Shown: positions 24,923 through 36,343 of the stretch, piece by piece
Layout of the letters: each line of letters begins with the position of its first letter
Numbering within the stretch: position 1 is the first letter of the stretch
Source: Piper betle
Taxonomy: Eukaryota; Streptophyta; Magnoliopsida; Piperales; Piperaceae
DNA: 64,000 bases
Assembly: GCA_033002965.1 (NCBI GenBank)
Contig: JAURVB010004884.1
Span: forward strand, 62,001-126,000
Direction of reading: 5' to 3'
The notes under the pieces: model-generated
What the model saw: the letters and a program-made list of their open reading frames with translations, nothing else
Databases searched by the model: none
What the model was told of the DNA's origin: nothing
Translations under genes and position numbers: made by a program

Positions 24923-25834
24923 TTCAGACAATCAATGACTCACACAATCGGAATCCAATTAATATTCTTTCTTTTCATATTATTCTTCATTTTTGTACGC
25001 CGGATGTCTTCCCTACCCGTGTTTATTTGTTTCGTTAGTATACTATTTTGTGAGCCCTTGTTAATTTCACCATGTTGACTGGTATATTGCACTGCCAAAG
25101 TGGGCATGATTATTGTTTCTTCACATTACATGTTAATTACATGTTTGCATTACTATTTAATTTGGTAATGTGTAGATAAATATTACTTACATATACAATT
25201 AGCAAATTTGGCGACTACTTAATTTGGCGGAATGGTTTATCTTGGAAGAGTAGAGGAAGTTCAAGCGTTGGCCCCACGTGCAATTTTTTTAAAAAAATAA
25301 ATATTCCTCTTTCAGTTTTTAATATAAGTTTGAAATTCTATGTTTTGAAAAAAAATTAAAGGTCTAAAATATTTTTTCTGTAAAATATTTTTTAAATGAG
25401 TTTTAAAATAACAAATTTCAAAAATTAAATACATTAGAAAAAAAATTTATCATATCTTTTTAAAATACGAAGTAGAGTTTTTATTGTTCCTACTCCATGG
25501 ATTATCAGTTTGGAAAACATGGCAACAAGGTATTAAATGCACGTTAAGCCATGAAAGTAATGCCCGAAGTTCTAAATCCTTGAAAATATCTTCAACTCTA
25601 CCAAATTATTCCATCAGAACATAAAACAAAAATTAAGAAAATAATAAATAAAAAATAAAATAAAAGAACTATAAATATAATATCATTATATTTTAAATAA
25701 CTTTGATATAAAATGTGATATTTATATTATTTTTTAAATTAATTTTACACATAATTTTTATCAAACCTTGTGCATCACGCAACTTATTTGACTAGTATTT
25801 ATTTAAATATAAATCTATTGACGTCCTAATAAAT
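24923..25834. other. AT-rich intergenic DNA
   Basis: No coding or structural signal found. Confidence 0.5.
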
Positions 25835-26421
25835 AGGGCTGTTAATTGAGCGAGTCAGAGAATTTGATGTTCAGCTCAGTTCGAGTCAACTCGAAACTCG
25901 ACATTTAAATGTTCGAGTTCAAACTCGACTCGAACTCGAATCCTTCAAGCCAAGTTTGAGCAATACAGTATTCGACTCAATTTGACTCAGTTATAACTTG
26001 AACTGGATTCATAGCTCGACTTGAACTCGGCTCGATAAAATAATATAATAATATAGTCTTTACATTATATTATATATATATACACTAATAAATTTAATTA
26101 TAACTAGTTATATTTATTTATATACAATATATTAACAAATTAGTGGGATTACTTAGATGAGAGGTATTTAAGTTAAAGACATAGGGTTGTGGGTTCAATC
26201 CACGCTGACTATATTTTTTTTATAATCGAGCCGGTTTTGAGTTCACGAATGAGTTGGGTTTGAGCTCGTCAAAATTAAACAATTTAAGTATATTTGAGCT
26301 CGAACAACATAAAAAATATTCAAGTTGAGTTCGAGCATATATGTTTAAAACTCGTTCGATCTCAAGCCGAGTACGAACACAAGTTGAGCTCGGTTCACTC
26401 ACTCGTTTGTTTAACAACCCT
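25835..26421. mobile_element. MITE-like element rich in CTCGA words
   Basis: The left end AGGGCTGTTAATTGAGCGAG is mirrored at the right end (reverse complement AGGGTTGTTAAACAAACGAG). Both arms are full of TCGAGTT/AACTCGA and GAGCTCGA words. Ends of this kind occur in hAT-type MITEs, but the flanking bases do not give a clean 8 bp duplication. An AT-rich centre separates the arms. Confidence 0.6.
26138..26215 (+). repeat. tRNA-like segment, possible SINE fragment
   Basis: TTAGTGGGATTACTTAGATG followed about 45 bases later by GGGTTCAATCC resembles internal A and B box promoter elements of RNA polymerase III. A full cloverleaf cannot be drawn, so it is not called a tRNA gene. It sits in the centre of the MITE-like element. 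Confidence 0.35.
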
Positions 26422-26567
26422 TCTAGTAAAGAAGGATGCTATTGTCAACATGATTTGGGTAGCATTTATAATGACCAAGCCTAATTACAATTTCATAGGC
26501 TTAAATTATTTTTAAAAATAATTAATTAAATTAAAGATCTATAAATATATCCTCAATAATAATATAT

Positions 26568-27301
26568 GAGGAGGCATTTGCTGTACTGCAGCACAGCCAA
26601 GATGGCTGTGCTGCAGTGTTTCAGCCGTTGGATCAAATCCAACGGCTGAAACATGCCCCCATAAAAAATAAAAAAACAATTTGGGGCGGCGCCGCCGCCG
26701 CCGCCGACCGACCGACGCCACCCCTGCCCCGCCCGTCGCCGGCCCGCCGGGGGCGGCGACGTGACCGCCGGGCGACAGGGCGGCGGATCTAGCCGCCCCG
26801 CGTCTTCCCTGCCGGCCCGCCGCCCCGCCGCCGGGCGACACCACCGCCGCGCGACGCCCCCGCCCGCCACCCCGTCCCCCACCCGCCTCCCCGCCGCGCG
26901 ACGCCCCGACCCTCGTCCCCCGTCCCCCCGCCCCGCCCACCCCGCTCGCCGCCACTCGCCCGCCCCGGCCCCTGCCGCCACCCCGCCCCCTCGGCCCCCG
27001 TCCGCCACCCCGCCGCGCCCCTCGGTCCCCGCCCGCCACCCCGCCGCGCCCCCTCGGCCCCCGCCCGCCACCCCGCCGCGCCCCCCTCGGCCTCCGCCCG
27101 CCACCCCGCCGCGCCGCGCCCCCGTCCCCTGTCGCCGGCGCCCCCCCGGCCGTCGCCGTGGCCGGGCAGACTTCCCGCCCCTCCGCCGTCGCTGCTGCGG
27201 CGGCGCCGCCCCCCCTTTTTTTTTTTTTTTAGATCTTGGCCGTTGGATGCTAATCCAACGGCCAAGATTGTACTGTGCTGCAGTACAGGATACTTTTATC
27301 C
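26568..27301. mobile_element. Mutator-like GC-rich foldback element with 9 bp target-site duplication
   Basis: CTGTACTGCAGCACAG at 26581-26596 is repeated perfectly inverted at 27273-27288. Each end also contains its own hairpin around CCGTTGGAT...ATCCAACGG. The 9-mer ATAATATAT flanks the element at 26559-26567 and 27302-27310, the length made by Mutator-type transposases. The 9-mer is AT-only in an AT-rich setting, so chance is possible. The interior is over 80 percent G+C by eye and encodes no recognisable protein. Confidence 0.65.
26985..27115. repeat. GC-rich minisatellite, about 36-38 bp period
   Basis: Repeated CCCGCCACCCCGCCGCGCCC followed by CTCGGCC words, about three and a half units. 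It makes long Pro/Arg/Gly ORFs on both strands that should not be taken as genes. Confidence 0.85.
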
Positions 27302-27310
27302 ATAATATAT

Positions 27311-29198
27311 TGTATTTTAATATGGTAATTAGTTGATATGTATTTAATATGAGATTAATTTTATAAAATAATATAGATTTGTGGTAGCAATATCAGAGTC
27401 CAATCACATGGTCATCAACCATGACAACTGGTGATGGGGCCAGCAGCCATAGTGGCCAGATCTTGGCCGTTTCGACTAAGCCTACTGCTCACCAAGGTGG
27501 TGGTGGGGGCCTAATCCCAGTAGTGATTATTGCCGCCGTTTAGGCCCATGTCATGATTGACCAGGACGATCGAAAGCTAGCGAGCAAGGAGAAGAAAGGA
27601 AGAGTATTTTCATATATTTTATATTCCTATAGTTTCAACAATAATGCATTACAGCACCTTTTATCGTAAATTTGTCTAATTTTTTCTTAACAGTGGCACT
27701 AGCTTGGTTAGAAAAAAGGTTCTTAGATTAAAAAGATTGGGCACTGCTGTCCAGGATAATGCCATCCTCAATTCTAAGGGAGCTAAAACAGACGATTAGG
27801 GGTGATTGACACTTGTCAAGCTCTTCCTCAACATAATACAAAGTTCTAAACGACATTTAGTACTCCAAGGAGCCATCTGATTGGTGGTATGTATTTACTT
27901 TTCACGTGGTATCCAGCAATGGGGTACGACAATTCCGAATCCTAAACAAAAATTGTCGGAGGCAATTGGCAAGCACTAAATAAGAAAAATGTTTTCAAAT
28001 CTCATCTTGCTTATGGATAATACTCTAAACTTCAATTTGGGGACTTTGGAACCTCGTATATCTCATACGGCATGTGACATTATTTATAAATGGAAATTCT
28101 TATCAATTAATGAGATAGACTATAATTTAATAATTTAATATTTTAAAAATAGACTATAATTTTAAAGATAAATTGTAATTAAATCGAAAGAGAGATTATA
28201 ATTATTTTTTTTGTATTTTAATCGGTTAACTCTCCTACTTTTTATCCTTGACCTTTTATTCCCTTAATAATAATAATAACAAAAAGTTGATACGATGACT
28301 AAAATACAATGTTTCTCTGTCTAGTTTTAAAGTATTTGTATCCGAACAGACAATGCAAAGATTGTCTCCTAAAAGTAAGAGACATGTAATAACTCATATC
28401 CATGCTACATGGGAAGGCCAATTACGCACGAGACCGTGCTTATAGCTGTTGGTAAACAATATGCTCTCGTTTCAAGGCTATTTAATTAACAATTCAAGAT
28501 CATAATCAAAGTTGTTAAGCATCCGACCATGATCGTGCTATAATCACTAGCACATGCATTTACAACTAGTCATTTGACCTTGTTCAATTTAGGTTAGTAG
28601 TTTTTATGTCACTTATTTAAGTTGATGGTTAACTTACATCCATAGTTTATTTCGGGGTTGGTTCAGGAGTCTATGGAATAGAGTCGACACTAAGTTAACT
28701 TAGGAATCATTTATATCAATTTTTCCAATCCAACAACCAAAAGGATATATCAAATAAATAGATACTATTTAATTTGACACTTGAAATTTATAAATATATA
28801 ATTTATCTTAAAATCATAGATTTAACTAAGTTAAAAAAATAATATATTTTCAAAATCTATAGGGAACTCAGGGAGGCTCAAAAGTTAATCATAAAATCTA
28901 TTATCGGGGAGTCATTCATGGAGTTTAATTTGAAAATTCATAGAGTGGAACCAACTTAGGAAGTTTTTTGAACTAAAAAGAAATCTTAAAATTATGTTTA
29001 CATCAAAGTTTGTCATATTTGTAATCCAAAAAATTTGACTTACACGGTCTAGTTTGTCAGGTTTACGGATAGGAAAATATAAGGTTTGGGACTCTATTGG
29101 AATTAATTCAGAGCAACTTCAAATATTTTAATAGATATACGGTATATGAATGCAAATATATAAAAAATATAGTAAGTGTGTGTGTGTATATATATATA
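27311..29198. other. Intergenic DNA, no supported gene
   Basis: One short open stretch around 27420-27545 reads STKPTAHQGGGGG then a hydrophobic IPVVIIAAV before a stop. It looks like a scrap of a membrane protein but cannot be assigned. The remainder is AT-rich. Confidence 0.45.
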
Positions 29199-29755
29199 TA
29201 TAAGAAAGTTTTCCTGAGGCAGGGTAGGAAAACTTTCCTGCCCCAAAGTCTAATCTGGGTTGTCCTTGTGATTGGATGACCCAGATCTATTGTTAAAAAA
29301 AATATTACAAAAAGCCTTGCCGCCCCGCCACCGCGTCAGCCTCCTGACGCAGCCACCGCCCCTCGATGCCAGCGCCCTATTGCTGGGGGCAGGATGTGCT
29401 TCCTCCCCTCCCTCCTCCTCGCTCCCCTGCCACGGACGTCACCGCCTCGCCGCGAATGCCCCTTCGTCCCACTCCCCCTCTACCCCGTCGTCCCCCCTCC
29501 CCCCACGACCCGGCCGAGGGGAGCAGGGCCAAGGGGCATCTGTGGCGGGGTGGCGGCGTCCACGACACAAGTTTTTACTTGCAGCGACCTGATCTTTGCA
29601 GCGGCCTGATCTAGCTATCGCTAGCCAGATCCGGCTGCAACAGGCTGGATCTGGCCATCCCTCGACCAGATTTGGCCGAGGAAAGGCCAGATCCAGCTTG
29701 TCATGGCCAGATCAGGCTGCGGTCGTGACAGGCAAAAAAACAGGGCAGGGGTGGG
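29199..29755. repeat. GC-rich dispersed repeat, left part (split by the solo LTR)
   Basis: Starts with a small inverted repeat around AAAGTTTTCCT / AGGAAAACTTT, then the family word TTGTCCTTGTGATTGGATG, then a Pro/Arg-coding GC-rich body and CCAGATC/GGCCAGATC words. It breaks at the target site of the solo LTR and resumes at 32687. Confidence 0.6.
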
Positions 29756-32681
29756 TGTAACACCCCGTTTCGGCTCACCCATGAACCAACCCGGAAATGT
29801 CACCGACGACCGAACCGTTCGCTAATCTACTAGATTCGGTTAAGCCGACCAGGATCTACTCTCGGCGTCTCAAGATGGAGATGCAAATGTGAAATGCATG
29901 AATGGGAACAATTGGGTTCTAACGCGGTCCTACATACATGCTATGATGTACAAGCAAAAACAAGACAAAACAATAAATGAGAAACCGAAAGAAAATATAT
30001 GCTATTACGGAAAAATGGACAGAGTTTCCTAAAAGTGCAATAAGGGCTAACCTGTCCACAACAAAGGTATATAAATATTTTATCAAAATACGACAAAACG
30101 TAACAATCTACCGTGACATTAAATTATTATCTCATTTGTTTTCATCTAAGCCGAGGCTGAACTCAAGGGTCCCTGCTCCTTCACATCTATCCGTTCATTT
30201 CATAACAGGCAATTCATCCAAACAAACACATCTAAATTATCATTCACATAGTATTAACACATCATCATTATACGTTACATGCAGTAGGTACATGTGTGCG
30301 CGGTTCCGTGCTGCTCCTCTACAGTTCCGACAGCTTTCATCGCTCACATTCGTCACCTACATATATATAGAAAAACCGTCAGTAACGAGTGTTACCGGCC
30401 CGAAAAATAACTAATATCAATCTGACACAAGAGAGAAAACTCTCCTGTTGAATGAAAACCATATACTTCCTCAAGAACTCTCATCAGGGCACATATGGGA
30501 ATCGTCACCCTCGAGTCGATAGTGTCCCCCTTTCTTTCTCATTCTCATACCTTGGTCATTTCTCTATCGCTTCTCGCATCAAATCTCATTCATTTCCACC
30601 CTCTGCACCTTCCATATTACTCCTGGCCTTGAGTACGAAGGTCGAGCACTCTCAGGCAGTCGCCTTTAGTACCCTTTGAAACCACAAGTTTAGACATGCA
30701 CTGCATTGCAGTACCCGTGAACCTCCACACTTCTCTGGGTTTGAGGAACTCAAAGGTGGAGTTATCAGGATCCCTCGGGAATGAAACAGCCCGCACACCA
30801 TTCCAGAGCCCACTATCGACGCACACGTGCCCGCTCACGTAGCACGGTAGTCGGATTTCCCTCATTCAATCTCTCACTGAAAACGCGAAAACTATACATA
30901 TATATAGGTCTAGGTTGGGATTTATACAATAGGCTCGAATGCATCGTGAGCTAGATCTGAAGTTCGAAAACAAACTCGAGAGATCTCATCCTCGAGGGTT
31001 ATTAATCCGGAAAATTGTTGGCTAAATGGCCCGAGTCAAGTGGGATCCGATAAAACGCCACTTAACTCGTCCTGCACATAATAAATCAAATACACAATAG
31101 AATAGCGTAAATCAGAGAACGAGTCCTAAACGGACCTGGTAGAAGCTCCAAACAGGTCCACGCGCCTAGGCGGTGAGCCCCTACACCGTACCTACACAAT
31201 CAGGGTAAAAACTAACGCCCGCATGATGAATCACACATCCTATAGCATACACACATAATCAACACAATCACGCATCAATCAACACACATCAACTTATATC
31301 AATTCTAGCAAGTCTACTTAGGCTAGTTTGCATTAGATCATGATCATTACCTAGTTACCCTAATTAGTTTCTTAGCCTCAATTTTTAACACCACTCAATC
31401 AAACAAATTTCATATTTTATCCTTAATCAAACCTACATTAAAATATATATATATTTATAACACACACAAATCCTAGCATGCAATTCTAATAATCAATATT
31501 TTTAAATAATTAAATTAAAATAAATTATACCTCACGTCGTCGAAAATCGGCGACGGCTAGAGTTTTCGTTTCGTGGCTCGAAACTCGAATTTGACACCTA
31601 GCGACGTCCGAAGTCCGATCAGATTGGACCGGGTGCGTTCGGCGAATGATCCGGCGAATTTCCCACGAATCCAATTTTTCGGCGGTTCCAGCGGTTTTCC
31701 AGCGAGTGTCGGCAGTTTTTCGACGGATTCCGGCAGTTTTCCGGCAATGATTCGGGACAGGGCAATCCGGGGGTCTATCGGCACCAACTCGACGAGCTTG
31801 GTCCGGTGGTGGTGTCAAACAATGTAGCCGGGGCGGCGATGGCCGTCGACAGCGGCGTCGAAAATGGGCGGCGGTGGCGGCCTGCTCCGATTGGGGCTAT
31901 GGCCGGCCTCGACAGCAGTCGAGACAATGGGGGAATCGTCGGCGACGGTGAGGGGGTGGTCGTCGGGGTCACAGCGGCGGCGGCGCGGCCCGGACGACGG
32001 CGAATTGACGAGGGAGCGCGTCGCGGCTTGTGGGGCGATTCCGGCATCGTGGCGGCGAGACGGTGGCCGGGGTGGGTCGTGGTAGCACGACGACTACACG
32101 GCAGGGCAGGGCGGCGTTGATCGGCGGCTGTACGACGTCGGCGATGGCGGCGGCGACGAGCACGAGGGGCGGCGGCGGCTAGGGTTTTGGAAGGGGGAAA
32201 TGTCGAGAATGGAGAAAATATACTCCAGTGGCAATTTCGTAATTAAGTATTGACTCGATTCCTACTCGAGTCAAAATAATAACTTGTTTGTAATAAATTC
32301 TAAAAAAAATCTAGAAAAATATGGAAAAATTCCATAAAATAAAACAAACACAACAACATCCAAATGGCATGCTCTATAACTAATAACCCACTCAAATATA
32401 ATCCAACGCGTCCTAGCGTGTTAATCGGCCTAAAACTATTTCTACAATCAAACATATAAAAAGAAAAAAATACTCCATACTTTCATATATTCTGATAACT
32501 TATATCTCACCATCTTCTCGATGTTATCATCATATATTCAGGTACACCTGACTCTCATCGCTCATAACTCACGGCTAGCCTCGACTCAGCACGCGGTTCA
32601 TGAAACTGACTCGACTCGAACCAACGGTTGAACCGATTGGTTCGGTAACGTAAAACCCTGACTCGAGTCACGGGTTTTACA
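29756..32681 (+). mobile_element. Solo LTR, 2.9 kb, with perfect 5 bp target-site duplication
   Basis: Begins TGTAACACCCCGTTTCGGC and ends GGGTTTTACA, with GTGGG directly before (29751-29755) and after (32682-32686). There is no internal retrotransposon sequence, so it is best read as a solo LTR left by LTR-LTR recombination. The length and the TGTAACACCC end fit large plant Ty3/gypsy elements, but the lineage cannot be set from an LTR alone, and strand is nominal because both ends read TG...CA. A close relative lies inverted at 48223-53197. The interior has a GC-rich block (about 31540-32190) that generates spurious ORFs. Confidence 0.88.
30617..30865 (-). CDS. 82-codon ORF inside the solo LTR, conserved in the sister LTR
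   Basis: Starts MREIRLPCY and ends RTQGQE. The same ORF, the same length and with about ten amino-acid differences, occurs at 52086-52334 in the second LTR. No family is recognised and no signal peptide or known motif is seen. It may be an accident of a conserved LTR. Confidence 0.3.
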   Translation of the reverse strand: MREIRLPCYVSGHVCVDSGLWNGVRAVSFPRDPDNSTFEFLKPREVWRFTGTAMQCMSKLVVSKGTKGDCLRVLDLRTQGQE

Positions 32682-32686
32682 GTGGG

Positions 32687-33420
32687 TGCCGGGATGGGGG
32701 TGAGGCAAAGGGGCGGGGCTAGGATCAGCCTAACCCAGCCGCACTCCCCCTCGCCACCGCTGCCTCGGCGATGCTCTGCCTCTCGATGATTTGGGCCATC
32801 TTTGTAATCAGACAACCTAGATCAAATTTTATTTTTTAAAAATAAATAATAATAAATCTGGGCCGTCCTTGAAATCGGACAGCCCAAAAAAATTGTGGCG
32901 CAAAGAACCGATTCGTGCCTCTGCCGCAAGAAATCGGTTCTCATATATATATATGGTAAAGTTTTCCTCAACACAAGGCAGAAAAGTTTTTCTACCCCAA
33001 AGCTTGATTTGGGCCATCTGATTACAAGGACGAGTTCTATCTATTTTTAAATAATAATAATAAACTCCCTCAAAGCGCTTGTCGTGCCACCACACCGGCC
33101 ACATCCGACCGCGAGTAGCACTGTTTGGCTATCCACAAGCCAAATCCGCCCACAACGTCAACAGCTGTCATGCCACCATGCCGGTCACATCCAACCATGG
33201 GCGGCCAAACATGGCTGGCCGTAGTTGAAACGGGTCGTGCAACCACAAAAAATTTCATTTTTTTGTTGTGCGACCGGATTTTGCCTCTACCACCCCAAGT
33301 TCGGCCGCCACAGGCTGGATCTAACCTTCCCCCAGCCAGATCTAGTCGAGGGATAGCCAGGTCCAGCCCGTGGCCACTAGATCCAACCTAAAAAATATAA
33401 AAAATACCCCTGCCCATTTC
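32687..33420. repeat. GC-rich dispersed repeats, right part and a second copy
   Basis: 32687 to about 32935 continues the repeat interrupted at 29755. About 32943-33420 is another family member, starting AAAGTTTTCCTCAACACAAG and containing GGGCCATCTGATTACAAGG and CCAGATCTAGTCGAGGGATA. The TTGTAATC...GGCC word links both to 24593-24922. Confidence 0.55.
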
Positions 33421-33425
33421 CTTCC

Positions 33426-34022
33426 TGACTCGAGTCAATATTACGAAATACATCCCGAAAAATATAAAATATATAGTAAAATATCATAAAATAAAATAAT
33501 CGAGTAATAATGGATTATTTTATTTTATGGTATTTTACTTTATTTTTTTAAAATATTTTTTGAGATGTATTTCGTAATATTGACTCGAATCAGGAAGAAA
33601 ATGGGCATGGGTAGTTTTGTAATAAAATTTTGACTCGCTCTCGACTAGAGATAATATTAGGAAATAGATCCCTAAAAATATAAAAAGTACAGTAGAATAT
33701 ATAAAATAAAATAATAAAGTTATAATGGATTATTTTATTTTATGAAATTTTAATCTATTTTGTTCAATTTTTTCGAGATGTATTTTATAATATTGACTCA
33801 AGTCTGGAAGGAAATGGGCAGGGGTAGTTTTGTAATAAAAACTTTACTCGCTCCCGTCCCGAGCCAATATTATGAAATATAGCCTCAAAAATATAAAAAA
33901 ATATAGTAAAATACCATAAAATAAAATAATCAAGATCTAATGGATTGTTTTATTTTATGGTATCTTACTCTATTTTTTATATTTTTTAGGATGTATTTTG
34001 TAATATTGATTCAACTCGGGAG
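33426..34022. repeat. Array of three hairpin-forming repeats
   Basis: Three consecutive imperfect palindromes lie at about 33426-33592, 33638-33810 and 33857-34022. Arms of roughly 80 bases carry GACTCGAGTCAATATTACGA and ATAAAATAAAATAAT on one side and their complements on the other, around a short ATGGATT centre. Direct-repeat spacers (AAATGGGCA.GGGTAGTTTTGTAATAAAA) separate them. The arms resemble part of the solo LTR near 32230-32345. Confidence 0.75.
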
Positions 34023-34059
34023 CGAGTAAAGTTTTTATTATGAAATTACGCCCACACCT

Positions 34060-34770
34060 AAACCCATTTCCTTCTCCCCCGATCTTCTCCCCTGTTTCTT
34101 CCCATACCGAGCGATCTCCCCCCCACCTCTTTTGTTTTACAGCGCCACCCCCCACAAACAACAGGTACGCCATCTGCCGCAAGCCGGCGGGGGCCATGTC
34201 GTCGATCCACTTCATCGTGATCGCCAACACCAGTAATTAGCAGAGTAAGATCCATGGCAAAGCTGCTTATCATTTGGGCAGTTGGGGTGGGAGTGATGAG
34301 TTTTAGAGCAAGGTGCCACATCATTAGGGCAAAACTTGGCGAGGAACCAGATGCATTCGTTGATACAGACCACCATGGCCGTCGGCCACCAGCACTTGGC
34401 ATCGTCAAATAAGAATCCGGCGAGACCGCCATCAAGCTCGAATTTTCACCAGCTGAATTCGTCGTCAGCCCATGGATCCGCCGGCGGTGGTGGGGGAAGA
34501 TGACTTTGTCGGGTTACCCCGCCATCGCACCATATGCCAGAGCATCAGCTAGTCCCTGGTGTTGCTCTACTTTGCCATCTTGCTCAAGAAGGGGCCGGTG
34601 GAGGTGCAGAAGTGCTCGGCCATGGCGCTAATGGAGATCGCCGCAATGGTGAATAAGGACACCAACCTCCAGCGCTCCGCCTTCAAGCCCAGCTCCCCAG
34701 TGGCCAAGGCGGTAATCGACCAGCTCCTCAATATCGTTGAGAAGGCCGACTCCAACCTCCTCAATTTTTA
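34060..34770 (+). pseudogene. ARO-type armadillo-repeat protein, degraded fragment
   Basis: Piecewise translation gives RYAICRKPAGAMSSIHFIVIAN (near 34161-34227) and then LLYFAILLKKGPVEVQKCSA with MALMEIAAMV and RSAFKPSSPVAKAVIDQLL (34560-34745). These fit two regions of ARMADILLO REPEAT ONLY proteins (the KYAI...SIHAVV segment, and LLCFAVLLEKG followed by the SAFKP...AAKAVVDQ repeat). The part between is full of stops and shifts. It stops abruptly at about 34770 against a hairpin at 34777-34799 like those of the Mutator-like element, suggesting a captured piece. ARO proteins organise the cytoskeleton in polar growth; this copy is not functional. Confidence 0.7.
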
Positions 34771-34776
34771 TTTCTA

Positions 34777-34859
34777 GTCGTTGGATAAAATCCAACAACC
34801 AGGAAAAAAGTGCAGCATAGCCAAGATGGTTGTGTTGTAGTAAAAGGAAACTTATTTCC
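34777..34859. repeat. Terminal segment like that of the Mutator-like element
   Basis: CGTTGGATAAAATCCAAC hairpin, then GTGCAGCATAGCCAAGATGG and an end AGGAAACTTATTTCC that parallels the right end of the element at 26568-27301. An ATATATATA nonamer follows as a possible target-site duplication; the opposite end was not found. Confidence 0.5.
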
Positions 34860-34873
34860 ATATATATACATAC

Positions 34874-35891
34874 AGTCCCACTCCTGTGCGCTGCACCTTT
34901 TTTCAACGCAAGCACCACACATGCGCTCCTGGCCGTTGGATTTCGATCCAACGGTTGCCTGAAAATCCCAAACCCCCCCCCCACCTCCCTTCCTGCTTAC
35001 GCTGCCGCCGTCGCCCCAGCCATGCCGGTTCCTGCGAAGTGGTGACAACATTGGCCTGCAATCGGCGGTGGGGTGGCACAGCAAAAATAGACAAGGGGGG
35101 AGCAATCGAACTGTAAGGAAAGAAACAATGAGAAGTTCGGGGTAGTTTAGTAATAAAAACTTGATTCGGTCCCAACTCGAGTTAATATTACAAAATACAT
35201 ATTAAAAAATGTTTAAAAAATACAGTAAAATATCAGAAAATAAAATAATCAAATTCTAACTCGAATAACATGCTCTAAACCTAATAACCCACCCAAAACT
35301 AATAAATAACATGGTAAACAGCCTTAAATTAATTTTTTGATCCACTATATATAAAATAAATTAATTAATTAATAAATAAAGCATCATAACTTCTAGTTTT
35401 TTATATATATAAAAAAACTAACATATTCTTAATATTTTGATAACTCATTTCTTTTGCTGCATTCATGACGTTATCATCGGGTACACTACCTAAGTATATA
35501 GTGGATCGTAGAATTAATTTAAGACTATTTACCACGTTATGATGTATTGTTTATTAGTTTTGGGTGGATTATTAGGTTTAGAGTATGCTATTCGAATTAA
35601 AACTCGATTATTTTATTTTATGGTATTTTACTATATTTTTAAATATTTTTTGAGATGTATTTCATAATATTGACTCTAGTCGAGACCGCCGCGAACTTCT
35701 TCCCTGTTTCTTTCCCTACAATCCGATCATGCCACTCCCCCCCCCCATATATTTTTGTTGTGCCACCCCACAGCTGGTCGCCCACAGGCCAATGCAGTCA
35801 CCACTTCCCAGGAGTGGGCATGATTGGGGCGGCGGCGGCGCAAGGAGTGGGAAGGAATGAGGGGGGGGTGACGCTACTCAGGAGTGGGACT
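34874..35891. mobile_element. One-kilobase foldback element with long inverted arms
   Basis: AGTCCCACTCCTG at 34874-34886 is perfectly inverted at 35879-35891. The arms then align through most of their length (left to about 35350, right from about 35496). Shared pieces include GAAGTGGTGAC, TGGGGTGGCACA, GGAAAGAAACA, AAATACAT, AAATAAAATAATC, CTCTAAACCTAATAA and GATCCACTATAT. The left arm has an extra piece of about 85 bases near its outer end. The loop is about 145 bases. Parts of the arms are diverged versions of the solo LTR family. TA repeats flank both ends, masking any target duplication. Confidence 0.8.
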
Positions 35892-36343
35892 ATATATATA
35901 TATATACTCACCCAACGCACAACAGTATTACCCCTTAGATTTACATCATGGGATGAAGTGAGGAAGTTTAAAGCTAACCTGAAATAGTTAGTTAGGGCTA
36001 ATGATATTTTTAGTGATGAAATGGATAGTTGTCCCTTGTCGATTCGCCTAATTATAAAGAAGAGCAATAAATAGGACCTTGCCCGGTCAATACGTGTAAG
36101 AGCTTAATTAATCCCCCGACATTATCAGCTCAACCCACGCATAATATTCCCCAGGTGTCAATGATCTATAAGCTGTTTGGCACTAATCGAAATTGCACCC
36201 ACAATTTAAATTTAATAACTCCCACGCCAGCCTCGGACTTTCCATTTTGATGTTCATGACCGATATCACCCTTGTGAAACCACCCTTTTGCGTCCCAACT
36301 AAAGTTGCTCTATACGCAACAAAACCACCTTCGTCTTTCCTCA
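35892..36343. other. Upstream region of the MADS-box gene
   Basis: No repeats recognised. This is the 0.45 kb between the foldback element and the TATA box, and the likely proximal promoter. Confidence 0.5.

Noticed and set aside
26138..26215. A functional tRNA gene
   Set aside because: A-box-like and B-box-like words exist but acceptor and anticodon stems cannot be formed.
26539..27336. Four overlapping ORFs of 158-191 codons on both strands, rich in Pro, Arg, Gly and Ala
   Set aside because: They fall in a GC-rich minisatellite where stop codons are rare in all frames. Composition is low-complexity and no motif is present.
31525..32163. Several Arg/Pro-rich ORFs in the GC block of the first solo LTR, with counterparts at 48650-49329 in the second
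   Set aside because: Explained by GC richness of the shared LTR. They change length between copies and overlap on both strands.
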